DNA of 64,000 nucleotides from Mangrovibacterium sp041596335 (GTDB taxonomy: Bacteria > Bacteroidota > Bacteroidia > Bacteroidales > Prolixibacteraceae), in contig NZ_JBFHIT010000025.1 of assembly GCF_041596335.1 (NCBI RefSeq), positions 1 through 64,000 on the forward strand. Reading direction: 5' to 3'. Shown piece after piece: positions 50,618-59,999 of the stretch. The notes below the pieces were generated by a model. The model ran no database searches. It was not told the origin of the DNA and saw only the letters and a program-made list of their open reading frames with translations. The first letter of the stretch is position 1. Each line of letters starts with the position of its first letter. The translations under genes were made by a program, and so were the position numbers.

Positions 50618-50911
50618 CTAACGAATCCCTTTAAACCATTCCTGAAAGTAAACCCCTAAGACCGGAATTTCAGTTTCACGATTCTGAACGACTCCGATCA
50701 AACTAACCACCCAGAGAATAATTGCGACAATCCCCAGCGTAATCCGCAGACCGGGAACGATTGCACCCAGTAACGCAACAAGATAGATACCAAGAGTTTG
50801 CCTGAGGTAAAACGAGCATTGCGGCTCTTTCTCCGCGTCATTCATAATTATAGCGACCACCCAACCAACCAACGAAAAATGGGCGATTAACGATTTTAAT
50901 TGCGAATTCAT
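50618..50911 (-). CDS. Small DUF4870-like (Tic20-type) membrane protein
   Basis: 97 residues with three hydrophobic helices and the pattern of DUF4870: LSLVGW-like first helix, an amphipathic segment FYLRQTLGIYLVALLGAIVPGL, and a final helix LGIVAIILWVVSLIGVV. Function unknown. It lies 46 bp downstream of the DMT transporter gene, so co-transcription is likely. A longer member of the same family is at 60000-60353. Confidence 0.75.
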   Translation of the reverse strand: MNSQLKSLIAHFSLVGWVVAIIMNDAEKEPQCSFYLRQTLGIYLVALLGAIVPGLRITLGIVAIILWVVSLIGVVQNRETEIPVLGVYFQEWFKGIR

Positions 50912-50957
50912 AAGCTTTATCTTTCAATGAAAATTTTCAGTTCAGTTTGATCCCAAT

Positions 50958-51872
50958 CTACAGGAAAAAAATACCAACGCCCGCCACAGTTATAAACGCG
51001 CCTACAACCTCTTTTGTATTTACTTTTTCTTTAAAAATTAAAATAGCCGGAGGAATAATCATTACAGGCACGATAGCCATAATCGTAGCTGCAACCCCGG
51101 CTTTCGTATGCTGAATGCTCAACAACGAAAAAGCAACGCCCAGAAAAGGGCCAAAAAACGAGCCGAGACCAATGCGCTTCATGGCGGATAAATCGGTCAC
51201 TGCCGACCATAAACGCCGATATCTTTTCATAAAAATGACCAGAATAGTAAATCCTATCAAACCGGTAAACACACGAATCTGTGACGCGGCAAAAGCATCA
51301 TAGTCGCCCATCCCTTTTTTACTAAGCACCAAGCCACTAGCCTGCCCCAAGGCTCCACCCAATGCCAACAAAACTCCGTAAACCGGGTAGGCCGAACTTA
51401 GCTTCCGTCTGATCTTCTCCTCGCCCACTATCGACTTGTTCCCGCGCTTCAGGATCACCATACTAATTCCGGTTAAGGTCACAACCATCCCGACCCAATT
51501 CATGGCTGATAGCACTTCATCCAAAACGAAATAAGAAATGAAAGCGGTAAAGGGCGGTGTCATTGCCATAACCAGCATCGAAACCCGCGCTCCGATCACG
51601 ACAAAAGCCTGAAATAGGAGCAAATCACCAATCAAAAAGCCGACAATGCCCGACAAGGCCAACCACAGCCAGCGTTCGGTTCCGGCATCAAACGGAAACC
51701 ACATTCCCCGGGTAATCTGCGTATAGATCGCATAAATGCCAAAGGCGATAATTAGCCTGATCAGATTTACGGACAGCGAGCCCACTTTTTTCCCTGCCGA
51801 CTCGAATGCCATACTGGTAACAGTCCAGAAAACGGCGGTCAGCAAAGCTGCAATTTCTCCAAAATAATTCAT
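50958..51872 (-). CDS. DMT superfamily transporter (EamA-type)
   Basis: 304 residues with ten membrane helices in two EamA repeats (about 1-140 and 155-304). Typical segments are AMTPPFTAFISYFVLDEVLSAMNWVG and VPVMIIPPAILIFKEKVNTKEVVGA. These proteins export or import small metabolites; the substrate cannot be told. The ATG at 51872 (MNYFGEIAALL) is preferred over 51920, whose extra 16 residues are polar and uncharacteristic. Confidence 0.88.
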   Translation of the reverse strand: MNYFGEIAALLTAVFWTVTSMAFESAGKKVGSLSVNLIRLIIAFGIYAIYTQITRGMWFPFDAGTERWLWLALSGIVGFLIGDLLLFQAFVVIGARVSMLVMAMTPPFTAFISYFVLDEVLSAMNWVGMVVTLTGISMVILKRGNKSIVGEEKIRRKLSSAYPVYGVLLALGGALGQASGLVLSKKGMGDYDAFAASQIRVFTGLIGFTILVIFMKRYRRLWSAVTDLSAMKRIGLGSFFGPFLGVAFSLLSIQHTKAGVAATIMAIVPVMIIPPAILIFKEKVNTKEVVGAFITVAGVGIFFL

Positions 51873-52345
51873 GCGCGTTAATCTATAAATAAGCGATTGA
51901 TCCACTTTTAGTGGAACCAAAAGTAATAAGTTTTGTCAGACATGTTACTCATGCACCCTGCCATCCCGCAATCTATTTTACTAGTTTGAATCGCCAATGC
52001 CGGGAAACAATATCTCCAATGCTCGTCTATTTTCCCGATGCAAACTGCATTTACTAAAGCCGACTCACTCCATCCCCTCTACTTATCGGAGCATTTAAAA
52101 GCAAAGAAAGGGATTGCGCTATTTGTATTCCCTCAGACTTGCCAGGAAGACGAAGTCACAGGATTTAGGTGGTGGTGTTTTACAGAACAGATAGTTCAGA
52201 CTAAAAAAAATGCGATATGACCAATATGCAACCGTTATTAATTATCTTTACAGAGCAAACAAAGTAATGTTTTCAAACTCGATGCTATTGCCGTCAATGG
52301 CAATACACGTAGTAGTAAAATCGACTTTTTTTGTTACTCATGATT

Positions 52346-52376
52346 AAAAAGACCGCCGCACCAGCGGTCTTTTTTT
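52346..52376. terminator. Orphan strong terminator
   Basis: AAAAAGACCGC (52346-52356) pairs perfectly with GCGGTCTTTTT (52364-52374) and continues into more T residues. No annotated gene ends just upstream on either strand. Confidence 0.75.
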
Positions 52377-52511
52377 GTATCATCCTTCAATTCTCCAGCC
52401 CATAGCTAAACCAGTTGCTTTCAGCTGAGTCGAATCTCCGGACGTAAACTCCATAAACCGAACGCACTACAGTCGGTTCAATAGACGTAAAAAGCTCCTC
52501 AAAACAACCAA

Positions 52512-52548
52512 TAAAAAAAACCAGCATCTTTCGACACTGGTTTTACAC
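52512..52548 (-). terminator. Terminator of asnB
   Basis: On the minus strand AAAACCAG...CTGGTTTT arms with a 12-base loop are followed by TTTT; it lies about 70 bp past the asnB stop. Confidence 0.75.
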
Positions 52549-52613
52549 TCATTTTTGGCAAAATGATTGACTGCGGTGCAGTCTTTTTATCTTGAATGGT
52601 TATAATCCAACTC

Positions 52614-54284
52614 CTATTTCTCTAAATCGTGTTCGTGAACGCCCAAAATTGAGCGCCCCGATGGGTCAACGTTATTCTGGAAGGAAGCATCCCACGCCAA
52701 CGCTTCGGCAGTACTACAAGCAATTGATGGAACAGATGGCACACAAGCAGCCGCCTGATCGGATGGGAAATGTTCGGCAAAGATTGAGCGGTACAAATAC
52801 TCTTCTTTTGAACGTGGCGTATTCACCGGGAAACGGAAATGCGCACTCGCCATCATTTCATCGCTTACTTTTTCGGTGGCTATTTGCTTCAATGTATCAA
52901 TCCAGCCATAGCCAACTCCGTCTGAGAACTGTTCTTTCTGGCGCCAGGTAACGCTTTCAGGCAACATGTCTTCGAACGCTTTACGAACAACATACTTTTC
53001 AATTTTACCTTTACCAGCCATTTTATCTGCCGGATTCAAGCGCATGGCCACATCCATAAATTCTTTGTCCAGAAATGGCACCCGACCTTCAACACCCCAG
53101 GCTGCCAACGACTTATTCGCCCGTAAGCAGTCATACAAGTTCAGTTTATTGATCTTGCGAAGCGTTTCCTTATGAAACTCTTCCGCATTCGGCGCTTTAT
53201 GGAAATACAGATAACCACCGAAGATTTCGTCGGCTCCCTCGCCTGTCAGTACCATTTTGATTCCCATCGACTTAATAACGCGCGACAACAAATACATTGG
53301 AGTGGAAGCACGAATGGTGGTTACGTCGTACGTTTCGATATGGTAAATTACATCGCGAATCGCATCCAAACCTTCCTGAATCGTATAGTGAATTTCGTGA
53401 TGAATTGTTCCGATATGATCGGCAACTTTTCGTGCTGCAGCTAAATCAGGCGATCCATCAAGGCCAATCACGAAAGAGTGCAACTGAGGCCACCAGGCAT
53501 CTTGTTCGCCATTCGTTTCAACACGTTTGCCGGAGAATTTTTTTGCCAATGCTGAAGTTACCGATGAATCCAATCCTCCGGACAGCAATACACCGTAAGG
53601 CACATCAGACATCAGCTGACGCTGAACTGCTGCTTCCATTGCTTCGCGAAGTTCGTCAACACTGGTTGTATTATCCTTTACGTTTTCGTAATCCATCCAG
53701 TCGCGGTTCCACCAGCGTTTAATTTCGCCGTCTTTGCTATACAAATAACTGGCGGGTGGAAACTCCTGAATTTTTGTACAGTAACCTTCCAGCGCTTTCA
53801 ACTCGGAAGCAACATAAAAATGTCCGCGCGCGTCCCAGCCCATGTACAACGGAATAATTCCAATATGGTCGCGACCAACCAAATAGGAATCATTTTCTTC
53901 GTCGTATAAAACAAAACCGAATATACCATTCAGATCGTCGAGAAAATCGACGCCTTTTTCCTGATACAAAGCCAAAATAACTTCACAATCAGATCCGGTT
54001 TGGTATTCATACTTATCTTTTGTTAACTCGCGGATTTCAGCATGATTATAAATTTCACCATTGACTCCGAGAATTAATTTTTTGTCTTTGCTATAAAGTG
54101 GTTGACCTCCTGATTCAGGGTCAACGATCGACAAACGTTCGTGCGCGATGATTGCTTTTTCGCCACAGTAAATTCCAGACCAGTCTGGTCCGCGATGTCT
54201 TAATCTTTTTGATTGTTTTAATACTTGAGTTCTCAATTCCTGAGAATCAACTTTTAAGTCAAATACGCCTACTATTCCACACAT
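52614..54284 (-). CDS. asnB: Asparagine synthetase B, glutamine-hydrolysing
   Basis: ATP-dependent amidation of aspartate using glutamine. 556 residues, almost the E. coli AsnB length. The N-terminal Ntn glutaminase starts MCGIVGVFD with the catalytic Cys2 and has RLRHRGPDWSG and NGEIYNH; the synthetase domain has the P-loop-like GVLLSGGLDSSVTSA and GEGADEIFGGY. Cytoplasmic, single gene with its own terminator. Confidence 0.97.
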   Translation of the reverse strand: MCGIVGVFDLKVDSQELRTQVLKQSKRLRHRGPDWSGIYCGEKAIIAHERLSIVDPESGGQPLYSKDKKLILGVNGEIYNHAEIRELTKDKYEYQTGSDCEVILALYQEKGVDFLDDLNGIFGFVLYDEENDSYLVGRDHIGIIPLYMGWDARGHFYVASELKALEGYCTKIQEFPPASYLYSKDGEIKRWWNRDWMDYENVKDNTTSVDELREAMEAAVQRQLMSDVPYGVLLSGGLDSSVTSALAKKFSGKRVETNGEQDAWWPQLHSFVIGLDGSPDLAAARKVADHIGTIHHEIHYTIQEGLDAIRDVIYHIETYDVTTIRASTPMYLLSRVIKSMGIKMVLTGEGADEIFGGYLYFHKAPNAEEFHKETLRKINKLNLYDCLRANKSLAAWGVEGRVPFLDKEFMDVAMRLNPADKMAGKGKIEKYVVRKAFEDMLPESVTWRQKEQFSDGVGYGWIDTLKQIATEKVSDEMMASAHFRFPVNTPRSKEEYLYRSIFAEHFPSDQAAACVPSVPSIACSTAEALAWDASFQNNVDPSGRSILGVHEHDLEK

Positions 54285-54649
54285 ATTGCCAAAAATTAAT
54301 TGTGTTATGCCTACAAATTGTAACCGTCAAAATTAATCTATTTGTTTTAATCTCAAAACTAGAGCTGACACTTTTCTATCAATACCTCCATATTTTAAGC
54401 AAATAAATTAATTTAGATATTTTTTGATTTCTTTTTGAAATTCATTTTCATCCAACCACCCCCTCCTTCATCGTGGCCTTGCATCCAAATTAACCACTTT
54501 TCAACCTCTACCCCTCCCAAAAGAAGGGGCACGAACCGGAAAAATGCTTTTCGGTTATTCGTTCGGCATGAATTACTGATTGAAATAAAACTGCTAAAAA
54601 AAATAGCAGTTTAAAAGTAAACTGCTATTAATATGATTAAACATTGTAT
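54285..54649. other. A/T-rich intergenic region between ychF and asnB
   Basis: Contains the asnB upstream region, a C-rich patch around 54462-54540 (CCCCTCCC...AAGGGGC) that vaguely resembles the ends of the repeat at 11155-11271, and the ychF terminator. No gene seen. Confidence 0.4.
54592..54629 (-). terminator. Terminator of ychF
   Basis: AATAGCAGTTTA (54602-54613), loop AAAG, TAAACTGCTATT (54618-54629): 12 perfect pairs, followed on the minus strand by a run of T. Confidence 0.85.
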
Positions 54650-55750
54650 CTATACATTAAATCTGAAGTGCATTATATCGCCATCCTGCACCACATATTC
54701 TTTCCCTTCAACCGACATTTTTCCTGCTTCTTTACAGGCTTGCTCTGACCCCAGGCTGATAAAATCCTTGTATTTGATAACTTCAGCACGAATAAAACCT
54801 TTTTCAAAGTCGGTATGAATCACGCCGGCTGCCTGAGGGGCTTTAAATCCTCGATGATAGGTCCAGGCACGAACCTCTTTGACTCCCGCAGTGAAGTAGG
54901 TTTCAAGTTGTAATAATTTATAGGCGGTTTTAATCAACTTGTTCACTCCTGACTCCTTGAGGCCTAAATCTTCGAGAAACATTTGACGTTCGTCGTAACT
55001 TTCCAACTCTGCTATATCGGCTTCGGTTGCAGCAGCAATTACCAGCAATTCTGCACTTTCATCCTTAACGGCTTCTTTTACCGCATCAACATATGCATTG
55101 CCTGTAAGTACAGAAGCTTCGTCTACATTGCAGACATATAAAATTGGCTTATTGGTCAGCAATTGCAGATCTTTCGCCAATTTGATATCTAAGTCATCAA
55201 TTTCAACTGTTCGAGCAGATTTCCCTTGAACCAACGCCTCTTTGTAGGCAACCAAGATTTTCACCAGTCGTTTTGCTTCCTGATCGTTTCCGGTTTTAGC
55301 CTGCTTTTCCACTTTCTGAAGACGTGCCTCAACCGTCTCCAGGTCTTTCAATTGCAACTCGATGTCAATGGTTTCCTTGTCGCGCACCGGATTAATTGTT
55401 GTGTCGACATGGGTAATATTATCGTTTTCAAAACAACGCAACACATGAATAATGGCATCCGTTTCGCGGATGTTACCCAAAAACTTATTTCCCAATCCTT
55501 CACCTTTGCTGGCACCGCGAACCAACCCGGCGATATCTACAATCTCAACGGTAGTTGGAACAATTCGCTCAGGGTGTACAAACTCGGACAACTTATTCAA
55601 TCGTTCGTCCGGCACTGTAATCACGCCCACATTGGGTTCGATGGTGCAAAACGGAAAGTTTGCTGATTGCGCTTTCGCATTCGACAAACAATTAAACAAC
55701 GTTGACTTCCCGACGTTTGGAAGCCCTACAATACCACACTTTAATGCCAT
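54650..55750 (-). CDS. ychF: Redox-regulated ATPase YchF (Obg-like)
   Basis: 366 residues of the Obg-related P-loop NTPase family that prefers ATP and binds ribosomes. G1 is GLPNVGKSTLFN, G3 DIAGLVRGASKGEG, the altered G4 is NVDEA, and the C-terminal TGS domain ends GDIMHFRFNV. A coiled-coil insertion follows the G domain. Normal length; single gene. Confidence 0.96.
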   Translation of the reverse strand: MALKCGIVGLPNVGKSTLFNCLSNAKAQSANFPFCTIEPNVGVITVPDERLNKLSEFVHPERIVPTTVEIVDIAGLVRGASKGEGLGNKFLGNIRETDAIIHVLRCFENDNITHVDTTINPVRDKETIDIELQLKDLETVEARLQKVEKQAKTGNDQEAKRLVKILVAYKEALVQGKSARTVEIDDLDIKLAKDLQLLTNKPILYVCNVDEASVLTGNAYVDAVKEAVKDESAELLVIAAATEADIAELESYDERQMFLEDLGLKESGVNKLIKTAYKLLQLETYFTAGVKEVRAWTYHRGFKAPQAAGVIHTDFEKGFIRAEVIKYKDFISLGSEQACKEAGKMSVEGKEYVVQDGDIMHFRFNV

Positions 55751-55849
55751 TCTGTTAGTTTCTAAAAATTGCGCTGCAAAGTTAAACCTTTTTCCCTATT
55801 TTTGACTATACAGGTATTGAACACGATTATATTCCGTTGACAATATCAA

Positions 55850-55868
55850 GTTTTGAATTTCTCAAAAC
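55850..55868. promoter_or_regulatory. Inverted repeat in the ychF / NUDIX-regulator intergenic region
   Basis: GTTTTGA (55850-55856), 5-bp spacer, TCAAAAC (55862-55868), a perfect dyad 91 bp before the regulator ATG. It could be an autoregulatory operator of the winged-helix protein encoded next to it. Confidence 0.4.
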
Positions 55869-55959
55869 GTCTTTCGACTTATCTTTATTTATTAGAAGGT
55901 CGGAAACCATCGCTAAGATTTTGAATCTAACGACCACACACGATTAAAACGAACGAACT

Positions 55960-56709
55960 ATGATCTTAAAATCCGTATCAATAGACTGCGTTATTTTTGG
56001 GTTTGACGGAATCTCGCTTAACATACTACTTTCGCAGCAAAACCCTGAAAATGCCCTAAAATCAATCAGAGCTCAGAAAGACTTCGAAGACATCAAACAC
56101 CTGTATGAAAATCACCCGTCGCTGACTGACCCGAAATCCTGGAATGTTTTTGGAGCCCACGTACCCGTTGAGAAAGATCTGGATGAATTTGCCCAAGAGC
56201 TCCTTTATATGGCCACAGGCATGAACGATGTTTTTCTGAAACAGTTTCATTGCTTTGGAAAGCCCGACCGGGTGCCTAATAATCGGGTGTTGACAATTGG
56301 ATACTACGCCCTGATTAATCCGAATCACCACACCATAAAGAAGTCGATCGAACTAAATGATCTTAAGTGGTTTAAACTGGATAGGCTCCCAAAACTTGTA
56401 TTCGACCACCCGTATATTATTAACAAGGCACTGGAACACTTACGACAGGAAGTTCGATACCATCCGGTTGGTTTTCACCTCCTACCCGACAAGTTCACCT
56501 TAACCGAATTCCAAAGCTTGTACGAAGTTATCCTCGACAAGAAAATGGACACACGCAACTTCCGCAAAAAAATTGCGAATATGGGATTGTTGATCGACAC
56601 CGGAGAAAAACAACAAAATGTGTCGCACCGGGCAGCAAAACTTTTCCGATTCGATGAACAGGTCTACAATCAACTTAAGAATGATGGATTAAAATTTCGA
56701 ATTGAATAG
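55960..56709 (+). CDS. NrtR-like NUDIX-domain transcriptional regulator
   Basis: 249 residues: an N-terminal NUDIX-like domain (about 1-150) and a C-terminal winged helix (about 155-249, FTLTEFQSLYEVILDKKMDTRNFRKKI). The NUDIX box is degenerate: where hydrolases have GG...REL.EE.G, this has VPVEKDLDEFAQELLYMATG, so catalysis is unlikely and the domain probably senses a ligand. In this family NrtR senses ADP-ribose and the Bacteroides AraR senses arabinose. No NAD or sugar genes are adjacent, so the regulon is unknown. Confidence 0.82.
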   Translation: MILKSVSIDCVIFGFDGISLNILLSQQNPENALKSIRAQKDFEDIKHLYENHPSLTDPKSWNVFGAHVPVEKDLDEFAQELLYMATGMNDVFLKQFHCFGKPDRVPNNRVLTIGYYALINPNHHTIKKSIELNDLKWFKLDRLPKLVFDHPYIINKALEHLRQEVRYHPVGFHLLPDKFTLTEFQSLYEVILDKKMDTRNFRKKIANMGLLIDTGEKQQNVSHRAAKLFRFDEQVYNQLKNDGLKFRIE

Positions 56710-56803
56710 CCAATTATCCGAATGTAACCCTTAATTTCATCGCCCGAATATTAAACCTTAAGGACAAAAACCTGTCTTAATTGAAAATCGTTTGCCCGGA
56801 AGA

Positions 56804-57352
56804 ATGATCGACGAACAGCAACTTATAGCCGATTTAAAACACGATGCGACTAAGCAAACAGCATTCCGATCCTTAGTTAGCTGCTATAAGGAACGGCTAT
56901 ATTGGCATGTCCGTAAAATTGTACTCGACCACGAAGACACAGATGATATCCTGCAAAATGTGTTCATTAAAGTATGGCGAAACATCGACTCCTTCCGCGC
57001 CGAATCGGGACTTTACACCTGGCTTTATCGGATTGCGACAAACGAATCACTGACTTTCTTAAGCCACAAAAAGAAAAAAACGTTCAACGGAACCGATGAT
57101 GACCTGAATGACTATCTGCTTGAAAACGTTCAGGCCGATCCCTACTTCAATGGCGACGAATTGCAGCGACAGTTACAGGCAGCAATCGCACGCCTGCCTG
57201 AAAAGCAACGACTGGTTTTCAACATGCGTTACTACGACGATATTAAATATCAGGATATGGAAAAGATTTTAGAAACCTCTGAAGGAGCGTTGAAAGCCTC
57301 TTATCACCATGCGGTAAAAAAAATCAGTGAGTTCATAAAAAACTTAGAATAG
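56804..57352 (+). CDS. ECF-type RNA polymerase sigma factor
   Basis: 182 residues from the ATG at 56804 (a TTG at 56792 adds four). Region 2 is HVRKIVLDHEDTDDILQNVFIKVWRNI and region 4 begins LPEKQRLVFNMRYYDDIKYQDM with a helix-turn-helix. It would direct polymerase to a special promoter set. It is followed by a single-helix membrane protein and a Spy-like exported protein, so it looks like an envelope-stress sigma operon. Confidence 0.92.
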   Translation: MIDEQQLIADLKHDATKQTAFRSLVSCYKERLYWHVRKIVLDHEDTDDILQNVFIKVWRNIDSFRAESGLYTWLYRIATNESLTFLSHKKKKTFNGTDDDLNDYLLENVQADPYFNGDELQRQLQAAIARLPEKQRLVFNMRYYDDIKYQDMEKILETSEGALKASYHHAVKKISEFIKNLE

Positions 57353-57404
57353 AATTTGCGGGGATAATTAAACTTTTTGTCAAAATTGAAGTCAATAAGA
57401 ATAG

Positions 57405-57860
57405 ATGAAAGACACGAACAACATATGGAATCCGGAACAGAAGGGAAGTAAAAAGCCCCCTTTTGACGTTCCAACTGGCTATTTCGAAACATTCGAAGAC
57501 CGCCTCGATGCGCGGATCACAGCATTGGAAGAGAAACCCGGCACCAGAAAAACCATCATCCGAATCCTAAAACCAGTTATCGGGTTGGCTGCCTGCTTTG
57601 TGCTCATTTTGTTGCTTGTAAAATACCCATTATCAAGATTCACCGGAACGATTGTAGCTGAAACGGAGATTGAATCAACGTATGAGAGAGACCTTCTCGA
57701 AGATGTCATTTTATCGAACACCTTATTTATTGACGATAAGATTCTGGTTCAAACGATTGCAACAACGGATTTAAGCAACAACACAAACCATGAAGAAATG
57801 GTCATCATTGCATCAGAAGAGTTAAACGACTATGAAATTTTTGCCGAATTATATAATTAG
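57405..57860 (+). CDS. Putative anti-sigma factor, single membrane helix
   Basis: 151 residues: a soluble N-terminal stretch with PFDVPTGYFETFEDRL, a motif seen in small Bacteroidota membrane proteins next to ECF sigma genes, then one hydrophobic helix (about 53-72) and an extracytoplasmic tail of about 80 residues. Position directly between the sigma factor and a periplasmic Spy-like gene supports an anti-sigma role. No zinc anti-sigma motif is present, so this is an inference from context. Confidence 0.6.
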   Translation: MKDTNNIWNPEQKGSKKPPFDVPTGYFETFEDRLDARITALEEKPGTRKTIIRILKPVIGLAACFVLILLLVKYPLSRFTGTIVAETEIESTYERDLLEDVILSNTLFIDDKILVQTIATTDLSNNTNHEEMVIIASEELNDYEIFAELYN

Positions 57861-57866
57861 AAAAGC

Positions 57867-58322
57867 ATGAAAAATTTATCCATCATCCTACTCCTAATGT
57901 TCTTTTCGCTGGCAAGTTTTGCGCAAATAAAAGATCGCATGGAAGAATTTGAGCGCTACAAATCGAACCGGGTATCCTATATGACTGAGAAACTTCAACT
58001 CACACCTGAAGAAGCTCAAAAGTTCTGGCCTATTTATAATGAATACGACCAATCCAGAATCAGCTTTCATCAGAAAAAAAAGGAACTGGAATCGAAAGTC
58101 AGAGACAACTACAATAAACTCTCGGATGCAGAATTAACGAAACTGAACAGCGAGCAGATCAGTCTGATCGTAAAAGAAGCCGAGTTGGCAAAATCGTACA
58201 ATGAAAAATTCCTAAAGGTTTTGCCGGTTAAAAAAGTTATTTTGATCAGTCCGACTGAAAGCGAATTCAGATTCAAAGTAATCAGGGAATACCGACAACG
58301 GGAAAAAGAAAATAAGAAATAA
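57867..58322 (+). CDS. Exported Spy/CpxP-like helical protein
   Basis: 151 residues with a signal peptide (about 1-19, LLMFFSLASFAQ). The mature part is all-helical and charged with the phrase EKLQLTPEEAQKFWPIYNEY, the Bacteroidota version of the LTxxQ motif of Spy/CpxP/CnrX-type periplasmic chaperone-sensors. It begins 6 bp after the putative anti-sigma gene. It may chaperone envelope proteins or relay stress to the anti-sigma factor. Confidence 0.7.
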   Translation: MKNLSIILLLMFFSLASFAQIKDRMEEFERYKSNRVSYMTEKLQLTPEEAQKFWPIYNEYDQSRISFHQKKKELESKVRDNYNKLSDAELTKLNSEQISLIVKEAELAKSYNEKFLKVLPVKKVILISPTESEFRFKVIREYRQREKENKK

Positions 58323-58352
58323 AAAAAGGCCTCTTCGGGCTTTTTTTTTATT
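58321..58352. terminator. Bidirectional terminator between the Spy-like gene and hisS
   Basis: Short stem AAAGGCC/GGGCTTT with one internal mismatch and loop TCTTC, A-run before and T-run after. Confidence 0.7.
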
Positions 58353-58368
58353 TCTTATTTGGATCGAT

Positions 58369-59733
58369 CTATTTCGACAAAACTTCAATCATTTCATCCG
58401 GGCTCAGCAAATTTTGCTCACCAGACTTCATATTTTTCAGGTTCACTTTCCCCTGACTCATTTCCTCTTCGCCAACAACGGCTACCCAAGCAATGTTTTT
58501 GCGGTCGGCCCAAGTCATTTGCTTCTTCATTTTTGCCGGCTCAGGAAATATTTCCGCATTGATTCCGGCTTCGCGCAAACGCAGCAACACAGGTAAACAG
58601 AACGCCTCTTCTTTGGCTCCAAAATTAACAAACATCACTTTGGTGGAAGCAACAGCTTCTTCCGGAAACAACTCCAATTGAGTCATTACATCGTAAATCC
58701 GATCGGCACCAAACGATACGCCAACCCCCGATACCCCGGGCATTCCGAAGATTCCGGTCAGGTCGTCGTAGCGACCACCACCACAGATGCTGCCAATTTG
58801 TACATCTTTCGCTTTCACCTCGAAAATGGCTCCGGTGTAATAATTTAAGCCGCGCGCAAGCGTTAAATCCAGCTCAACCTCCGTATTCAACTCAACTGTA
58901 CTGATATACCCAAAGAAAGTGCGAACTTCTTCAATCCCCTTCTTTCCAACTTCAGATCCGCCAATCACGGCTTCCAGACGATCCAACTTTTCGTCGGTTG
59001 TTCCACTCAGTTGTAAAATTGGCTGCAGCTTTTCTACGGCGTCCTGCGAAACTCCTTTTTCAAGCAATTCCTCATTCACCTTTTCCAGCCCGATTTTATC
59101 CAGCTTATCAATTGCTACCGTGATATCAATAATCCGATCAGCTTCGCCAATCGTTTCGGCAATTCCGGCCAGAATTTTCCGATTGTTGATTTTCACGACT
59201 GTGTTCACATTCAAACGGGTAAAAACGTCGCTAATAATCTGCACCAGTTCAAATTCATTCAGCAACGAATCGCTTCCAACAATATCGACATCGCACTGGT
59301 AGAACTCGCGGTAGCGTCCCTTCTGAGGCCGGTCGGCACGCCAAACCGGTTGAATTTGGTATCGCTTAAACGGAAAGGATATATCGTTCCGGTATTGCAC
59401 AACGAAACGCGCGAAAGGCACGGTCAAATCGTAGCGAAGGCCTTTTTCCGAAATCTGGTTCGTCAGTTTAACACTGTTTCGGGCAATCAAATCGTCTTCA
59501 GAAGCTTTGGATGCAAAATCGCCCGAGTTCAGAATTTTGAACAGCAACTTATCGCCTTCTTCTCCATATTTTCCCATTAAAGTTGAAAGGTTCTCCATCG
59601 CCGGGGTTTCAATCGGCTGAAATCCGTAGAGTTGAAAAACTGCTTTAACCGTATCGAAAATATAATTCCGGCGAGCCATTTCTACCGGTGAAAAATCTCT
59701 GGTTCCTTTTGGGATTGAAGGTTTCTGTGCCAT
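58369..59733 (-). CDS. hisS: Histidine--tRNA ligase
   Basis: Class II aminoacyl-tRNA synthetase charging tRNA-His. 454 residues: KGTRDFSP N-terminus, motif 2 (RYQIQPVWRADRPQKGRYREFYQCDVDIVG), HisRS-specific LARGLNYYTGAIFEV and GGGRYDDL, motif 3 SFGADRIYD, and a C-terminal anticodon-binding domain (about 360-454). Its product sets the charged tRNA-His level sensed by the his attenuator. Single gene. Confidence 0.97.
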   Translation of the reverse strand: MAQKPSIPKGTRDFSPVEMARRNYIFDTVKAVFQLYGFQPIETPAMENLSTLMGKYGEEGDKLLFKILNSGDFASKASEDDLIARNSVKLTNQISEKGLRYDLTVPFARFVVQYRNDISFPFKRYQIQPVWRADRPQKGRYREFYQCDVDIVGSDSLLNEFELVQIISDVFTRLNVNTVVKINNRKILAGIAETIGEADRIIDITVAIDKLDKIGLEKVNEELLEKGVSQDAVEKLQPILQLSGTTDEKLDRLEAVIGGSEVGKKGIEEVRTFFGYISTVELNTEVELDLTLARGLNYYTGAIFEVKAKDVQIGSICGGGRYDDLTGIFGMPGVSGVGVSFGADRIYDVMTQLELFPEEAVASTKVMFVNFGAKEEAFCLPVLLRLREAGINAEIFPEPAKMKKQMTWADRKNIAWVAVVGEEEMSQGKVNLKNMKSGEQNLLSPDEMIEVLSK

Positions 59734-59788
59734 CTATTTTATAACGTTATTTCAACAGTGAATAATTTGCTTTCTATTGTAGAACTTA

Positions 59789-59849
59789 CTTGTTGCTTAA
59801 AATTATCCTCTTTTGATTTTTTGTGTTCAAAACAACCTGTTCGTTTCAT
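59789..59849 (+). repeat. Motif shared with the ybaK promoter region (copy 2)
   Basis: 59820-59849 matches 47287-47316 at 27 of 30 positions, with weaker similarity to the left. Here it lies 87 bp upstream of hisS but in the opposite orientation to that gene, and the -7 box seen in copy 1 is not preserved. Confidence 0.55.
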
Positions 59850-59999
59850 TGGTTGAATGTCCGAATAAGGACACATCAAATCTCTCTAAAACTCAGCAAG
59901 CTCCTGCTATTAAGGCTGCAAAAATAACGAAAAATGGCAGGTCTTCAAGAAGAGCCGCCAATAAAGACCATAAAACTTAAAATACCACAACCACGAAGC

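Larger units (their letters stand above)
51873..52613. other. Long intergenic region between the DMT gene and asnB
   Basis: No protein gene is convincing; a 60-codon frame at 52038-52220 has no features. Near 52290-52313 there is a small hairpin (ATTGCC...GGCAAT), and two terminator hairpins follow (listed separately), so a short untranslated transcript on the plus strand is possible but unproven. Confidence 0.4.

Noticed and set aside
52038..52220. 60-codon frame between the DMT gene and asnB
   Set aside because: Composition looks random and no ribosome-binding or family feature supports it.
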